DNA from: Aquitalea pelogenes
GTDB lineage: Bacteria; Pseudomonadota; Gammaproteobacteria; Burkholderiales; Chromobacteriaceae
DNA: 64,000 nucleotides
Direction of reading: 5' to 3'
NCBI RefSeq assembly: GCF_001515305.1
Contig: NZ_LNQV01000009.1
Location: forward strand, 1 to 64,000
In this document: in pieces, positions 24,878 to 34,629 of the stretch
How positions within the stretch are numbered: the first letter of the stretch is position 1
Layout: each line of letters starts with the position of its first letter
Notes under the pieces: model-generated
What the model saw: only the letters and a program-made list of their open reading frames with translations
What the model was told of the DNA's origin: nothing
Databases searched by the model: none
Made by a program: the position numbers and the translations under genes

Positions 24878-26545
24878 ATGAAAAGCTTTCACAGCATCAG
24901 CGCCGGGCTGATCACCGCCAGCATTGCCATTTCCGTCAACGCAGCCTTTTCCGACCTGCTGGGCAACGCCCTGCATGCCGCTACGCTGCGGCCACTGCTG
25001 TTCACCCTGATGATGGCATCCTGCTGCCTGGCCATGCTGCTGCTTGCCGCTAACAGCCGGCTGAAACTGGCCATTCCCGGACTGGATGAACCGGCCATGG
25101 TCATCCTGTCCGCCCTGGTTACCGCCAGCAGCCTGCATCTGCTGGGCCGACCATGGTCGACCGGGCAGGTGCTGTCCACCTTGCTGTGCATCAACGCCCT
25201 GACCGCCCTGCTGACCGGCGCCGCCTTCTTGCTGGCCGCCCGTTTGCGCGCAGGACAGCTGGCCCGCTGCCTGCCCTATCCGGTATTGGCAGCCTTCATG
25301 GCCAGCAGCGGCCTGCTGCTGATTGTGTTCGGCCTGAGCATTGCCGCCGGGCACAACCTGTCGCTGACCCAGCCTGCCAGCTGGCAGCTGGACGGCGGCC
25401 AGGCAATGCAACTGGGTTGGGGAGTGGGCTTTGGCGTCCTGCTGTTGCTGTGCATGCGCAAAATGGATCACCCCGCCACCCTGACTGCACTGCTGCTGCT
25501 GGCCTGCCTGTTCGGACCGACGTCAGCCACAGCGCTGCAGCAGTCATCCGCCCCCCTGTGGCCCGGCCTGGAACTTCCGCTATGGCAGGAAGTGCTGTCC
25601 GCACTGCCTACTGCCCTGGCCGCCGCGCTGATGGCCATGCTGGGTAGCACCAGCAACATCATGGCGCTGGATCAGGCGCAGCAGGCCAGGGCAGATCTGA
25701 ACCAGGAAATGCGGGTCAACGGTCTGGCCTGCCTGGCCTCTGCATTGTGCGCCACGCCCCCGGTCAGCATCATGCTGTCCGACAGCCTGCTGGCGGGCCG
25801 CATGGGTGCCCGGCGCTGGCCGCTGGCCATCTGCTTTGTCACTTGCTGCCTGCTGGCCATCTGGCAGCAACAATGGATGCTGGGCCTGATCCAGCCTTAT
25901 GTGCTGGGCGGGGTATTAATGTATTTCGGGGTGGAACTGCTGAGCCACTGGCTGCAACGCTGGCCGGCGCTGGCACGGGCAGAGCGCGGTATTTTACTGA
26001 GCACCATGCTCACCTTTCTGGCCATGAATGTGCTTGCCGGCATCGTGGTGGGTCTGGTGCTGTCTGCCTGGCAGTTCTGCTATCGCGCCAGTCAGCAAAA
26101 CCCCTTGCAGGACATCCGCCTGCAGCCTGCCGATACCGGCAGCCAGCAGCCCGCGGTATTGACGGCCGAGCTGTGCGGCCCCTTGTACTTCGGTTCGGCC
26201 AGCCGCCTGCACGACCAGTTGCAAGCTGCCATCGCGGCACAGTTGTCCCGTGGCGATCTGGTGCAGCTATGCCTGCGCCAGGCCAGCCTGGACAGTTCGG
26301 CCATGCAAACCCTGCACCGCCTGCACCAATGGTGCGATGAACATGGCTACCGTCTGCAATTGCTGTGCCAGGACGGAGCGACTGCCAGCCAGTTGCAACA
26401 ATGGGGCATGTCGGCCAGCTGCGCCCATCCCGCAGCACCTTCGCCCCGACCGGTGGCGGCACGACAACGCCGGACCGGGCGTGCCGGAGCAGTCCAGCCG
26501 GCACAGCCGCGCTTCATCCACTTCATGCAAACCGGGCGCGAGTAA
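24878..26545 (+). CDS. SulP-family anion transporter with STAS domain
   Basis: A 555-residue membrane protein of the SulP (SLC26) family: about 11-12 hydrophobic segments up to residue 405, then a cytoplasmic STAS domain (about 420-510; LRQASLDSSAMQTLHRL). These proteins carry sulfate, bicarbonate, dicarboxylates or other anions; the substrate is not evident. The last 45 residues form an unusual Pro/Arg/Gln-rich tail (SPRPVAARQRRTGRAG). It is flanked by long gaps and appears to be a single-gene unit. Confidence 0.85.
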   Translation: MKSFHSISAGLITASIAISVNAAFSDLLGNALHAATLRPLLFTLMMASCCLAMLLLAANSRLKLAIPGLDEPAMVILSALVTASSLHLLGRPWSTGQVLSTLLCINALTALLTGAAFLLAARLRAGQLARCLPYPVLAAFMASSGLLLIVFGLSIAAGHNLSLTQPASWQLDGGQAMQLGWGVGFGVLLLLCMRKMDHPATLTALLLLACLFGPTSATALQQSSAPLWPGLELPLWQEVLSALPTALAAALMAMLGSTSNIMALDQAQQARADLNQEMRVNGLACLASALCATPPVSIMLSDSLLAGRMGARRWPLAICFVTCCLLAIWQQQWMLGLIQPYVLGGVLMYFGVELLSHWLQRWPALARAERGILLSTMLTFLAMNVLAGIVVGLVLSAWQFCYRASQQNPLQDIRLQPADTGSQQPAVLTAELCGPLYFGSASRLHDQLQAAIAAQLSRGDLVQLCLRQASLDSSAMQTLHRLHQWCDEHGYRLQLLCQDGATASQLQQWGMSASCAHPAAPSPRPVAARQRRTGRAGAVQPAQPRFIHFMQTGRE

Positions 26546-26857
26546 GCCCTTAGCACTTTCTGCTACATCCCCCCTCCCCCCGTACCACGCCAGCATCATC
26601 TGGCTGCCACCCGGTTAAAAACGGTAAACCAGTCCCGGCCCCGCCAGCCATCCCGGGGCTGGGCCGCCCATGTGACGGGCCTTTCCAGCCATCCCGGGCC
26701 GCTGGCAGCATTTCATGCTAAAATTCGCGCTTTACAAATGCGGGCTGCCCGGTAATATTTTGGCTTCGCCAAACTCGGGCAAGCGGCTGCCTTATCCCTG
26801 TCAGCCACCGCATGCTTGCATATGAAACACTCCGCTTAGCCCCCCGAAGATGCACTC
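26546..26857 (+). other. 312-base gap upstream of the AsmA gene
   Basis: No coding frame is convincing. The first half is C/G-rich, with repeated CCAGCCATCCCGGG-like words (around 26646-26660 and 26686-26701). The second half has a -10-like TGCTAAAAT near 26717-26725 and the stem-loop annotated at 26747. It probably carries the asmA promoter and leader. Confidence 0.5.
26747..26780 (+). ncRNA. Two-tier stem-loop in the asmA leader
   Basis: GCCCG, an internal loop, TTTGGC, loop TTC, GCCAAA, CT, CGGGC. It forms a 5-bp outer and 6-bp inner helix and starts about 20 bases downstream of the -10-like element. It has no T run, so it is not an intrinsic terminator. It could be a structured 5' untranslated region. 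Confidence 0.35.
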
Positions 26858-29008
26858 ATGAAATGGAACTCCGGCCGGCTATGGCTACGAATTGCCGTCT
26901 ACGGCAGCGGCTCAGTCATTGCGCTGTTCGTACTGATACAGGCCCTCATTTTCTGGCAGTTTGATGAAGCCGCCGTGCGCAAGACCCTCAGCAGCGCACT
27001 GAATGACACCGGACGACAGGTCGCGGTGGAAGGCAAGATCACGCCGCTGTTATTCCCGTCCCCGGGCCTGAGCATTCACCAGTTGAACATCAGCGAACCT
27101 GGCAGCAAGCAAAGCTTTGCCCGGGTGGAACAGCTGGATGTCTATCTGTCATGGATTCCGCTCCTTACCGGCAACCGCGAAATCAAGGCGCTGGAAATGC
27201 ATGGCGTCACCGCCAGCATTGCCCGTGGTGCCGATGGCCGGCTGTCCATCATGGACCTGCTGCTGCATCGCTCCCCCGGCACCGTCAGCATGAAGCTGGA
27301 CCGCCTGCTCGTCCGTGAAGGTACCTTGCTGTATAGCGATCACAGCAGCGGGACCGAACAGAAGCTGGATACCGTCAGCCTGGACGCCGACGACCTGCGC
27401 AGTGGCGCCAGTCTGACCGCCGCTGCCATTCTCAGCAATGGCAAGCGCCCCATCCGCCTGGCGGTCAGCACCCCGCTCACCATTCAGGATGATCAGGTCA
27501 GCCTGGAAAAGCTGGACGCCGTGGCCATTTCCGAAGTACCCGGCCTTGGCGAAAGCAAGTTTGCCGCCACCGGCCAGTACAAACTCAACTTTGCCACCTT
27601 GCAGACTTCCGGCAAGGACCTCAGCTTCCGCTTCAGCAGCGAGCGGCCCAGCAGCCAGCTGGAACTCAAGGTGCCCGAGCTCAATGCCAGCTTCAATGAA
27701 GTCAGCATTCCCACCGGCCGTCTGAGTGGCAAGCTGAGTTATGCCCACAGCCAGTACCAGCTGGACGCGGGCCTGGACAACCTGAAACTGACCGAAGGCG
27801 GCATGGCTGCCGACAAGGTGAATGGCAATTTCAACTGGCAAGCCGGTGATACCCGTCTCAACTTCAAGCTGGATGCACCGCTGGCGCTGATGGGCATGAA
27901 GCAGCTGCGCATGCAGCCCCTGAACATGACCGCCACTGTCACTACCCCGCTGCTGCCGCGCGGCAAGCTGGTGTCCAGCATGCAAGGTGCGCTGGATGGT
28001 GATCTGGACGAGCCCCGCCTCAACCTGCGCGTGGCGGGCAAACTGGATGGCTCGGACCTGTCGGTCACCGTCAGCCAGTTTGGCCTGATGAAGCCACGGC
28101 ATGAAGTCACGCTGTCGGTGGGCAAGCTGGACCTGAACCGCTATCTGCCCGAGAGCAAGGGCGATCCGGTGGCCATTTTCCAGGACGGCAAGCCGATTCC
28201 GCTGGACTGGCTGGACTACTTCGACCTGACCGGCAAAGTGGCCGTCGGCGAACTGGCCATGGGCCGCTTCCGCATGAACAACCTCAACGCCAGCGTGCGC
28301 ATCAACCCGCGCGAACTGGAGCTGGACCAGATGTCCGCCGACATCTACCAGGGCCGCTTGCAAGGCGACATGCTGCTGGCGCGCCGCGATACACCGCATC
28401 TGGAAGTCAAGCAGACACTGAAGGACATGAACATCCGCCCGCTGCTGGTGGACCTGCTCAACTTCAACCGGCTGGATGGCAAGGGCAATGGCAAGATCGA
28501 CGTGACTGCGGACGGCAAGTCCTTCCTCGAACTGCGCAACACCCTGACCGGCAATGTGGAAACCAGCCTGAACAAGGGCGCGCTGACCGGTATCGACCTG
28601 GTAGCCGCACTGAAGAACCTGCCGGCAGAACTGAAGGAATGGAACTCCCCGGCACAAGCCGACCAGAAAACCACCTTCTCCACCCTGTCCGCCGCCTTCC
28701 GCCTGGACAAGGGCGTGGCACGCAGTCAGAACATGCAGCTGGCCTCGCAACTGGTGAATGTCAAAGGTGCTGGCAAGGTCGACCTGACGCAGAATATTGT
28801 GGACTACACCATGGATGTGCAGGCCAATCCGCAAGAATTCAGCCGCCTGAAGGGCGTCAACGTGCCACTCAAGATTACCGGCCCGCTCAATGCCCCGGTT
28901 TACGCGCTGGACTTCAACGCCATGGTGAAGGGCAAGAAGACCGAAGGTGAAAAGCAGCAGGCGCTGAAGCAGGAACTGAAAAAGCAGATCACCACCATTC
29001 TGCCCTGA
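26858..29008 (+). CDS. AsmA-family protein
   Basis: A 716-residue protein anchored by an N-terminal membrane helix (about residues 10-32) with the bulk in the periplasm. The N-terminal AsmA domain (LSSALNDTGRQVAVEGKITPLLFPSPGLSIHQLNIS) and the C-terminal AsmA_2 region (DLVAALKNLPAELKEW...FSTLSAAFRLDKGVARSQNMQLAS...GAGKVDLTQNIVDYTMDV) are clear. AsmA-like proteins belong to the bridge-like lipid-transfer group (with TamB and YhdP), thought to support phospholipid movement to the outer membrane. Single-gene unit ended by the hairpin at 29031. Confidence 0.9.
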   Translation: MKWNSGRLWLRIAVYGSGSVIALFVLIQALIFWQFDEAAVRKTLSSALNDTGRQVAVEGKITPLLFPSPGLSIHQLNISEPGSKQSFARVEQLDVYLSWIPLLTGNREIKALEMHGVTASIARGADGRLSIMDLLLHRSPGTVSMKLDRLLVREGTLLYSDHSSGTEQKLDTVSLDADDLRSGASLTAAAILSNGKRPIRLAVSTPLTIQDDQVSLEKLDAVAISEVPGLGESKFAATGQYKLNFATLQTSGKDLSFRFSSERPSSQLELKVPELNASFNEVSIPTGRLSGKLSYAHSQYQLDAGLDNLKLTEGGMAADKVNGNFNWQAGDTRLNFKLDAPLALMGMKQLRMQPLNMTATVTTPLLPRGKLVSSMQGALDGDLDEPRLNLRVAGKLDGSDLSVTVSQFGLMKPRHEVTLSVGKLDLNRYLPESKGDPVAIFQDGKPIPLDWLDYFDLTGKVAVGELAMGRFRMNNLNASVRINPRELELDQMSADIYQGRLQGDMLLARRDTPHLEVKQTLKDMNIRPLLVDLLNFNRLDGKGNGKIDVTADGKSFLELRNTLTGNVETSLNKGALTGIDLVAALKNLPAELKEWNSPAQADQKTTFSTLSAAFRLDKGVARSQNMQLASQLVNVKGAGKVDLTQNIVDYTMDVQANPQEFSRLKGVNVPLKITGPLNAPVYALDFNAMVKGKKTEGEKQQALKQELKKQITTILP

Positions 29009-29030
29009 GCCCCGTTCAGTCAGCCAAAGC

Positions 29031-29060
29031 AAAAGGCCGTGTCGGTGACACGGCCTTTGT
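29031..29060. terminator. Bidirectional hairpin between asmA and kef genes
   Basis: A 12-bp perfect stem, AAAGGCCGTGTC / GACACGGCCTTT, with a three-base loop, placed between convergent genes. T runs on both sides are short (three to four). Confidence 0.75.
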
Positions 29061-29090
29061 CATGCCAGACCTGGCATCAGCTCTGCAAGA

Positions 29091-31124
29091 TCACCCCTGC
29101 AGGATACGGCTTTCAGCCAGGGCCAGTTGCTCCGGCGTCCCCAGCACCACCAGCACGTCATTGGCGGCGATTTCAAAGCTGTCGTCAAAATCCAGCCGGC
29201 GAATACTGTTGCGGCGGATGGCCTTGACCTCCACCCCCAGCGCCTGCAGCTGCAAGGCCCCCAGCGGATGGCCGATGGCATGCGCGCCAGGGCAGGCCTG
29301 AATGCTCAGCAAGCGCGGCACCAGGGCCTCGTCCAGCCCCTCGCCATCATCACTGGTACCGCGAAAGAAGCCACGGAACAGGTTATAGCGTTCTTCACGT
29401 ACCGAACGGATACGGCGCAATACCCGGTTCAGCGGCACCCCCAGCACCATCAGCGCTTGCGAAGCCAGCATCAGGCTGCCCTCCATCACCTCGGCCACCA
29501 CTTCATCCGCCCCTGCCTTGCGCAGCTGGTCGATATCGCTGTCGTCCACCGTGCGCACGATCACCGGCAGATCAGGCCGCGCAGACTGTACGGTATGCAG
29601 GATGCGCAGCGCCGCATGGGTATCGGCAAAGGTCACCACCACCACCTTGGCGCGCATCAGGCCACCGGCCACCAGCACTTCTTTCTTGCCGGCATCGCCA
29701 AACACCACCGGGTCGCCAGCCTCGCCAGCCTCACGCACCCGTTCCGGGTCCATGTCCAGCGCAAAGAAGGGAATGTCTTCCGTCTCAAGCAAACGGGCCA
29801 GCGCCTGACCGCTACGGCCATAGCCGCAAATCAGCACATGGTCGGACTTGCCCATGCTTTCCACCAGCAAGTGGTGCAGGTTCAGCGCCTGCATCATCCA
29901 GTCCTGCTTCACCAGACGGCGGGTGATGGCTTCGCCGTGCATGATCATGAAGGGTGCCACCAGCATGGACAGCAGGATGGCGGCAATGGCGGCCTGCTCG
30001 GTGCTTTCGGCAATCAGGCCCAGGTTGCCGGACAAGGCCAGCAGCACAAAGCCGAACTCACCACCCTGCGCCAGGGCGAGGCCGGCACGCATGGAGTGAT
30101 TGGGCTGGTGACGCAGCAGCCGCCCCAGTACAAACACGATGCCCAGCTTGGCCAGCAGCAGCAAGCCCAGCATCAGCGCCACTTCGCCAAAGCGCTGGTA
30201 CAGGATGGGCAATTGCAGGCGCATGCCGACGGTCACAAAGAAAAAGCCCAGCAGAATATCGCGGAAAGGCTTGATGTCCTCTTCCACCTGATAGCGGTAT
30301 TCGGTTTCGGAAATCAGCATGCCGGCCACAAAGGCACCCAGTGCCAGCGACAGGCCGGACAACTCGGTCAGCCAGGCCACCCCAAGGGTGATCAGCAAGA
30401 CGTTGATCATGAACAGCTCGCCCGAGCGCTGTCTGGCCACCAGATGAAACCAGGGGCGCATCAGGCGCTGGCCGAAAAACAGCAGCAAGGCCATCACCGC
30501 CACCACTTTCACCGCAGCCAGGCCCAGGTCCATCCACAGGGTTTCACTGCCACCGGCAAAGGCAGGCAGCAGAATCAGCAGCGGCACCACGGCAATGTCC
30601 TGAAACAGCAGCACACCGATGGCCAGTTGTCCGTGCTGCAGGTTCAGCTCCAGCCGCTCGGTCAGCAATTTGCTGACAATGGCGGTGGATGACATGGCCA
30701 GCGCGCCCCCCACGGCAAAGCCGGACAGTGCAGAGCCGGTCAGCCAGCCCATCACCACGGCAATCAGCAGCAAGGTCACCACCACCTGCGCCAGGCCAAG
30801 GCCGAATACCAGATGGCGCATGGCCCGCAGCTTGGGCAGGGAGAACTCCAGCCCGATGGAGAACATCATGAACACGATGCCGATTTCACCCAGGAACTGC
30901 GTTTCCTCGCCTTCCGGAATCACGCTGGCCACACCGGGTCCGGCCAGGAAACCCACCACCAGGTAGCCCAGCATAGGCGGTACGCGCAAGCTGCGACACA
31001 AGGTAACGGACAACACGGCAGCCAGCAAAACCAGCACAATCGGGGCGAGCGAATGCATGAACGCAACCATCTCCTGTGAAAAAGCGGGAAATAAAGCCAT
31101 GACAAGCAGCACGGCACGAGGCAA
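29091..31124 (-). CDS. Kef-type K+/H+ antiporter (CPA2) with RCK domain
   Basis: Up to 677 residues. A CPA2 antiporter membrane domain (about 12 helices, residues 25-400; GFLAGPGVASVIPEGEE, ALAMSSTAIVSKLL, ALGAFVAGMLISETEYRYQVE) is joined to a TrkA-N/RCK nucleotide-binding domain (HVLICGYGRSGQALARLLE, about 435) and an RCK-C domain (about 590-677). Kef systems release K+ during electrophile stress and acidify the cytoplasm. Starts at 31100, 31070 or 31058 are also possible; the last leaves 655 residues and begins right before the first helix. It is divergent from kdsD, and the longest frame's start lies in that intergenic region. Confidence 0.9.
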   Translation of the reverse strand: MPRAVLLVMALFPAFSQEMVAFMHSLAPIVLVLLAAVLSVTLCRSLRVPPMLGYLVVGFLAGPGVASVIPEGEETQFLGEIGIVFMMFSIGLEFSLPKLRAMRHLVFGLGLAQVVVTLLLIAVVMGWLTGSALSGFAVGGALAMSSTAIVSKLLTERLELNLQHGQLAIGVLLFQDIAVVPLLILLPAFAGGSETLWMDLGLAAVKVVAVMALLLFFGQRLMRPWFHLVARQRSGELFMINVLLITLGVAWLTELSGLSLALGAFVAGMLISETEYRYQVEEDIKPFRDILLGFFFVTVGMRLQLPILYQRFGEVALMLGLLLLAKLGIVFVLGRLLRHQPNHSMRAGLALAQGGEFGFVLLALSGNLGLIAESTEQAAIAAILLSMLVAPFMIMHGEAITRRLVKQDWMMQALNLHHLLVESMGKSDHVLICGYGRSGQALARLLETEDIPFFALDMDPERVREAGEAGDPVVFGDAGKKEVLVAGGLMRAKVVVVTFADTHAALRILHTVQSARPDLPVIVRTVDDSDIDQLRKAGADEVVAEVMEGSLMLASQALMVLGVPLNRVLRRIRSVREERYNLFRGFFRGTSDDGEGLDEALVPRLLSIQACPGAHAIGHPLGALQLQALGVEVKAIRRNSIRRLDFDDSFEIAANDVLVVLGTPEQLALAESRILQG

Positions 31125-31260
31125 TGATCAAGCGCCCCGACCATCCGGCAAGCGCATGGTCAGGAACAAAAAGGCAGGCAGGTGCATCACGCCATGACAG
31201 GGCAAAATCACACGCCAAGCAAAAGATGCACCAGCTTCTGCCTCCGACGATTATAACCTT

Positions 31261-31269
31261 TGATATACT
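31261..31269 (+). promoter_or_regulatory. Extended -10 promoter immediately before kdsD
   Basis: TGATATACT fits TGn-TATACT. Its end is seven bases before the kdsD ATG, so transcription would begin at or next to the start codon. No Shine-Dalgarno sequence is present, consistent with a leaderless message. Confidence 0.5.
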
Positions 31270-31276
31270 TTCCCCT

Positions 31277-32257
31277 ATGGAAAAAGCGCAAACAAGCTCC
31301 CGGCTCGATCTGGCACGTGAAGTGCTGCAGACCGAGGCGGATGCAATTCTGGCCCTGTCAGGCCGCCTGAACGGCGATTTTCTGCGCGCCGTGGATGCCA
31401 TTCTGGCCTGCCGTGGCCGCATTGTGGTAACAGGCATGGGCAAGTCCGGCCATGTCGGACGCAAGATCGCCGCCACGCTGGCCAGCACCGGCAGCCCGGC
31501 CTTTTTTGTTCACCCGGCCGAAGCCGCCCACGGCGACCTGGGCATGATTACCGCACAGGATGTGGTCATCGCCCTGTCCAACTCCGGCGAATCCGGTGAA
31601 GTGGTTGCCCTGCTGCCCGCGCTCAAGCGCAAGGGGCTGGTGCTGATCGGCATGACCGGCAACCCCGCTTCCTCGCTGGGCCGCGAAGCCGACATCCTGC
31701 TGGACACCCAGGTGGAAAAAGAAGCCTGCCCGCTGGGCCTGGCCCCCACCACCAGCACTACGGTGCAGATTGCGCTGGGCGATGCCCTGGCAGTCACCCT
31801 GCTGGATGCCCGCCAGTTCGGCCCGGAAGACTTTGCCCTGTCACACCCCGGCGGCAGCCTGGGCCGGCGTCTGCTGGTCCATGTCAAGGACCTGATGCAC
31901 TGCGGCGACGAACTGCCGCGCGTATTGCCCGGCACGCCGCTGAAAGATGCCTTGCTGGAAATGTCGCACCAGCGCCTGGGCATGGTGGCCATTGCCACGG
32001 CGGACAATAACATCAAGGGTATCTATACCGATGGCGACCTGCGCCGCACGCTGGAACGCTCCGGCAATATCTACGACCTGCAGATCGACCAGGTGATGAG
32101 CCCTGCCCCGCAAACCATCCTGCACAGCAAGCTGGCCACCGAGGCTGTCCACCTGATGGAACAGCGCCGCATCACCAGCCTGCTGGTGGTGGATGCCGAC
32201 GGCAAGCTGGCCGGTGCCATCCACATGCACGACCTGCTCAAGGCCGGCGTCGTCTAG
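31277..32257 (+). CDS. kdsD: Arabinose-5-phosphate isomerase
   Basis: A 326-residue enzyme interconverting ribulose-5-phosphate and arabinose-5-phosphate, the first step toward KDO of lipopolysaccharide. An N-terminal SIS domain (VVTGMGKSGHVGRKIAATLASTGSPAFFVHPAEA; about residues 40-180) is followed by two CBS domains (about 205-326, MHCGDELPRV... and MSPAPQTILH...). Length and sequence match E. coli KdsD. Longer in-frame starts exist upstream but lack family similarity. It heads the kdsD-kdsC-lptC-lptA-lptB-rpoN run, and kdsC follows after 18 bases. Confidence 0.95.
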   Translation: MEKAQTSSRLDLAREVLQTEADAILALSGRLNGDFLRAVDAILACRGRIVVTGMGKSGHVGRKIAATLASTGSPAFFVHPAEAAHGDLGMITAQDVVIALSNSGESGEVVALLPALKRKGLVLIGMTGNPASSLGREADILLDTQVEKEACPLGLAPTTSTTVQIALGDALAVTLLDARQFGPEDFALSHPGGSLGRRLLVHVKDLMHCGDELPRVLPGTPLKDALLEMSHQRLGMVAIATADNNIKGIYTDGDLRRTLERSGNIYDLQIDQVMSPAPQTILHSKLATEAVHLMEQRRITSLLVVDADGKLAGAIHMHDLLKAGVV

Positions 32258-32275
32258 CCGCCAACAAGGAAGCCC

Positions 32276-32800
32276 ATGCAAGCCATTACCGAACAAGCCC
32301 GCAAGATCAAGCTCCTGATCATGGACGTTGACGGCGTCATGACAGATGGCCGCATTTACTACAATGCCCAGGGTGAAGAGAGCAAGTCCTTCTATGTGCA
32401 GGACGGCCTGGGCCTCAAGCTGTTGCAATCCACCGGCGTACGGCTGGCCATCATCTCCGGGCGGGCCGACCGCTGCGTGGAACACCGCGCGCAGGCACTG
32501 GGCATCGACTTTTACTTCGGTGGCATCCACAACAAGCAGGAAGCTCTGAACCAGTTGCTGCAACAGGCGGATGTCACGCTGGAACAATGCGCTTTCATCG
32601 GCGACGACCTGATCGACCTGCCGGTTCTGCGCCGTGTCGGCCTGGCGGTGGCCGTGCCAGCTGCCCCCACCCTGGTGCGCCAGCATGCGCACTATGTCAC
32701 CGGCTTCCCCGGCGGTCAGGGCGCAGTGCGTGAACTGGCCGAGCTGATCATGCAGGCGCAAGGCAATTTTGACGCCATCGTGGCACGGTATCTGGCATGA
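32276..32800 (+). CDS. kdsC: KDO-8-phosphate phosphatase
   Basis: A 174-residue HAD-superfamily phosphatase that removes the phosphate from KDO-8-phosphate. The nucleophile motif is MDVDGVMTDG; GDDLIDLPVL is the C-terminal acidic motif. It is a capless, small, tetrameric type. The stop overlaps the lptC start by four bases (ATGA). Confidence 0.95.
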   Translation: MQAITEQARKIKLLIMDVDGVMTDGRIYYNAQGEESKSFYVQDGLGLKLLQSTGVRLAIISGRADRCVEHRAQALGIDFYFGGIHNKQEALNQLLQQADVTLEQCAFIGDDLIDLPVLRRVGLAVAVPAAPTLVRQHAHYVTGFPGGQGAVRELAELIMQAQGNFDAIVARYLA

Positions 32801-33357
32801 TCCGTTCGCACCGCCTGTTTCCCATCCTGCTGGTGCTGATCACCGGCTTGCTGACCGTATGGCTGGATGCCGTGTCACGCTGGCAGCCCAGCAAACACGA
32901 GCTGGACCCGAACAAGCCAGAAGTCGTGGCGCAGGGCGTGATGGCCACCCGCTTCGACCCCAAAGGCATGCTGCAGGACAAGATGATTGCCAGCCGCATG
33001 TGGCAATACCCGGACCGCACCGAGTCGTATTTCGAATCGCCGGACCTGCAAAGCTACAAGAATGGCGTACTGGCCTACCATGCCATTGGTGAAAGCGGCC
33101 GTTACAACAGCAAGACCAAACAGGTACTGTTCGACAAGAAGGTCACGCTGATCCAGCCAGCCACCGCCACGCAACAGGAAACCCGCGTAGTCAGCAGCAA
33201 TATGCGCATTGACACCGTCAAGCACATTGCCCGCGCCGACACCCTCACGCACTTCTACTATGGCAAGTCCAGCGGCAGTGCCGTGGGCTTCATTTACGAG
33301 CAGCAGGCTGGTCAGTTACAGCTGCTGTCCAACGCAAAGGCCACTTATGAAAAATAA
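32797..33357 (+). CDS. lptC: LPS export periplasmic-bridge protein LptC
   Basis: A 186-residue protein with a single N-terminal membrane helix (FPILLVLITGLLTVWLDAV) and a periplasmic jellyroll domain (VMATRFDPKGMLQDKMIASRMWQYPDR). It receives LPS from the LptBFG transporter and passes it to LptA. The position between kdsC and lptA is standard. It overlaps lptA by 11 bases. Confidence 0.93.
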   Translation: MIRSHRLFPILLVLITGLLTVWLDAVSRWQPSKHELDPNKPEVVAQGVMATRFDPKGMLQDKMIASRMWQYPDRTESYFESPDLQSYKNGVLAYHAIGESGRYNSKTKQVLFDKKVTLIQPATATQQETRVVSSNMRIDTVKHIARADTLTHFYYGKSSGSAVGFIYEQQAGQLQLLSNAKATYEK

Positions 33358-33898
33358 CTGCCGCCGCTTTATCCGGCTGGCCTGGCTGGCCCTCGGCCTG
33401 TGCGCCATCCAGACCGCCCATGCCGAAAAGGCCGACCGGGACAAGCCCATCGAAATCAGTGCCGACCGGGGCAACCTCGACCAGCTCAAGGGCGTCACGG
33501 TATGGCAAGGCAATGTCGTCATCATCCAGGGCACACTCAAGCTCAATGCCGACCGCGCCACGGTCACCCAGGACAAACAGGGCAACCAGACCATGCAGGC
33601 CACCGGACGCCAGGTCAACTTCCGCCAGAAAATGGACGGCAAGAACGAATGGATCGAAGGCCAGGCCAACCAGCTGGACTACAACACCGTCACCCACGTT
33701 GCCGTGCTCACCGGCAATGCCCGCGTCAAGCGTGGCAGTGATCTGGTCATCGGCAATGTCATTACCTACAACACCGAAACCGAAATGTATGAAGTCAGCA
33801 GCGGTGCCAGCAGCAACGGCGGCCGCGTGACCGCCATCATCCAGCCCAAGCCCAGAGACAACAGCCCTGCCAAGAAAACGGACGGAAGCACTCCATGA
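33347..33898 (+). CDS. lptA: LPS export periplasmic protein LptA
   Basis: A 183-residue periplasmic protein with a signal peptide ([26 protein letters not shown]) and an OstA/LptA jellyroll ([41 protein letters not shown]). It forms the filament carrying LPS across the periplasm. The start at 33347 overlaps the end of lptC and gives a proper signal peptide. The stop overlaps the lptB start by four bases. Confidence 0.93.
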   Translation: MKNNCRRFIRLAWLALGLCAIQTAHAEKADRDKPIEISADRGNLDQLKGVTVWQGNVVIIQGTLKLNADRATVTQDKQGNQTMQATGRQVNFRQKMDGKNEWIEGQANQLDYNTVTHVAVLTGNARVKRGSDLVIGNVITYNTETEMYEVSSGASSNGGRVTAIIQPKPRDNSPAKKTDGSTP

Positions 33899-34626
33899 GC
33901 GGCCCCAGCATCCTGAAAGTGGAGCGCCTGAAAAAGCGCTTCAAAAAACGTACGGTAGTGAAGGACGTCGCCCTGCAGATCCAGAGCGGGGAAGTGGTCG
34001 GCCTGCTTGGCCCCAACGGTGCCGGCAAAACCACCAGCTTTTACATGATCGTCGGACTGATCGGTGCCGATGAAGGTGAAATCACGCTGGATGGCAACAG
34101 TATCACCCACCTGCCCATTCATCAGCGCGCCCGCCTTGGACTGGGCTATTTGCCGCAGGAAGCTTCCATTTTCCGCAAGATGACGGTGGAAGAGAACATC
34201 ACGGCGGTGCTGGAAATTGCCGGTTACAAGGGCGACAAACTGGAGCAGGAACTCAGCCTGTTGCTCGACGACCTCAATATCGCCCACCTGCGCGAAAGCA
34301 ACGCGCTGGCACTGTCCGGTGGCGAGCGCCGCCGGGTGGAAATTGCCCGCGTACTGGCCACCCGCCCGCGCTTCATCCTGCTGGACGAACCGTTTGCCGG
34401 TGTAGACCCGATTGCCGTCATCGACATCCAGAAAATCATCACCTTCCTGCAACAGCGTGGCATTGGCGTATTGATTACCGACCACAATGTGCGTGAAACC
34501 CTGCGCATCTGCGATCGCGCCTACATCATCAGTGATGGTTCGGTACTGGCTTCCGGCGAGCCGGAAGAACTGGTCAACAACGAGAAAGTGCGCCAGGTTT
34601 ACCTGGGCGAGCACTTCCACCTGTAA
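33895..34626 (+). CDS. lptB: LPS export ABC transporter ATP-binding protein LptB
   Basis: A 243-residue ATPase of the LptB2FG extractor. Walker A is GPNGAGKTT, the signature [16 protein letters not shown], Walker [14 protein letters not shown], and the switch His is in LITDHNVRE. The N-terminal [20 protein letters not shown] is typical. It is four bases from rpoN, the classic lptB-rpoN junction. Confidence 0.97.
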   Translation: MSGPSILKVERLKKRFKKRTVVKDVALQIQSGEVVGLLGPNGAGKTTSFYMIVGLIGADEGEITLDGNSITHLPIHQRARLGLGYLPQEASIFRKMTVEENITAVLEIAGYKGDKLEQELSLLLDDLNIAHLRESNALALSGGERRRVEIARVLATRPRFILLDEPFAGVDPIAVIDIQKIITFLQQRGIGVLITDHNVRETLRICDRAYIISDGSVLASGEPEELVNNEKVRQVYLGEHFHL

Positions 34627-34629
34627 GCC

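Noticed and set aside
29127-30692. 521-codon plus-strand frame opposite the Kef antiporter
   Set aside because: The composition is His/Gln-rich without any recognisable domain, and the opposite strand encodes a complete antiporter.
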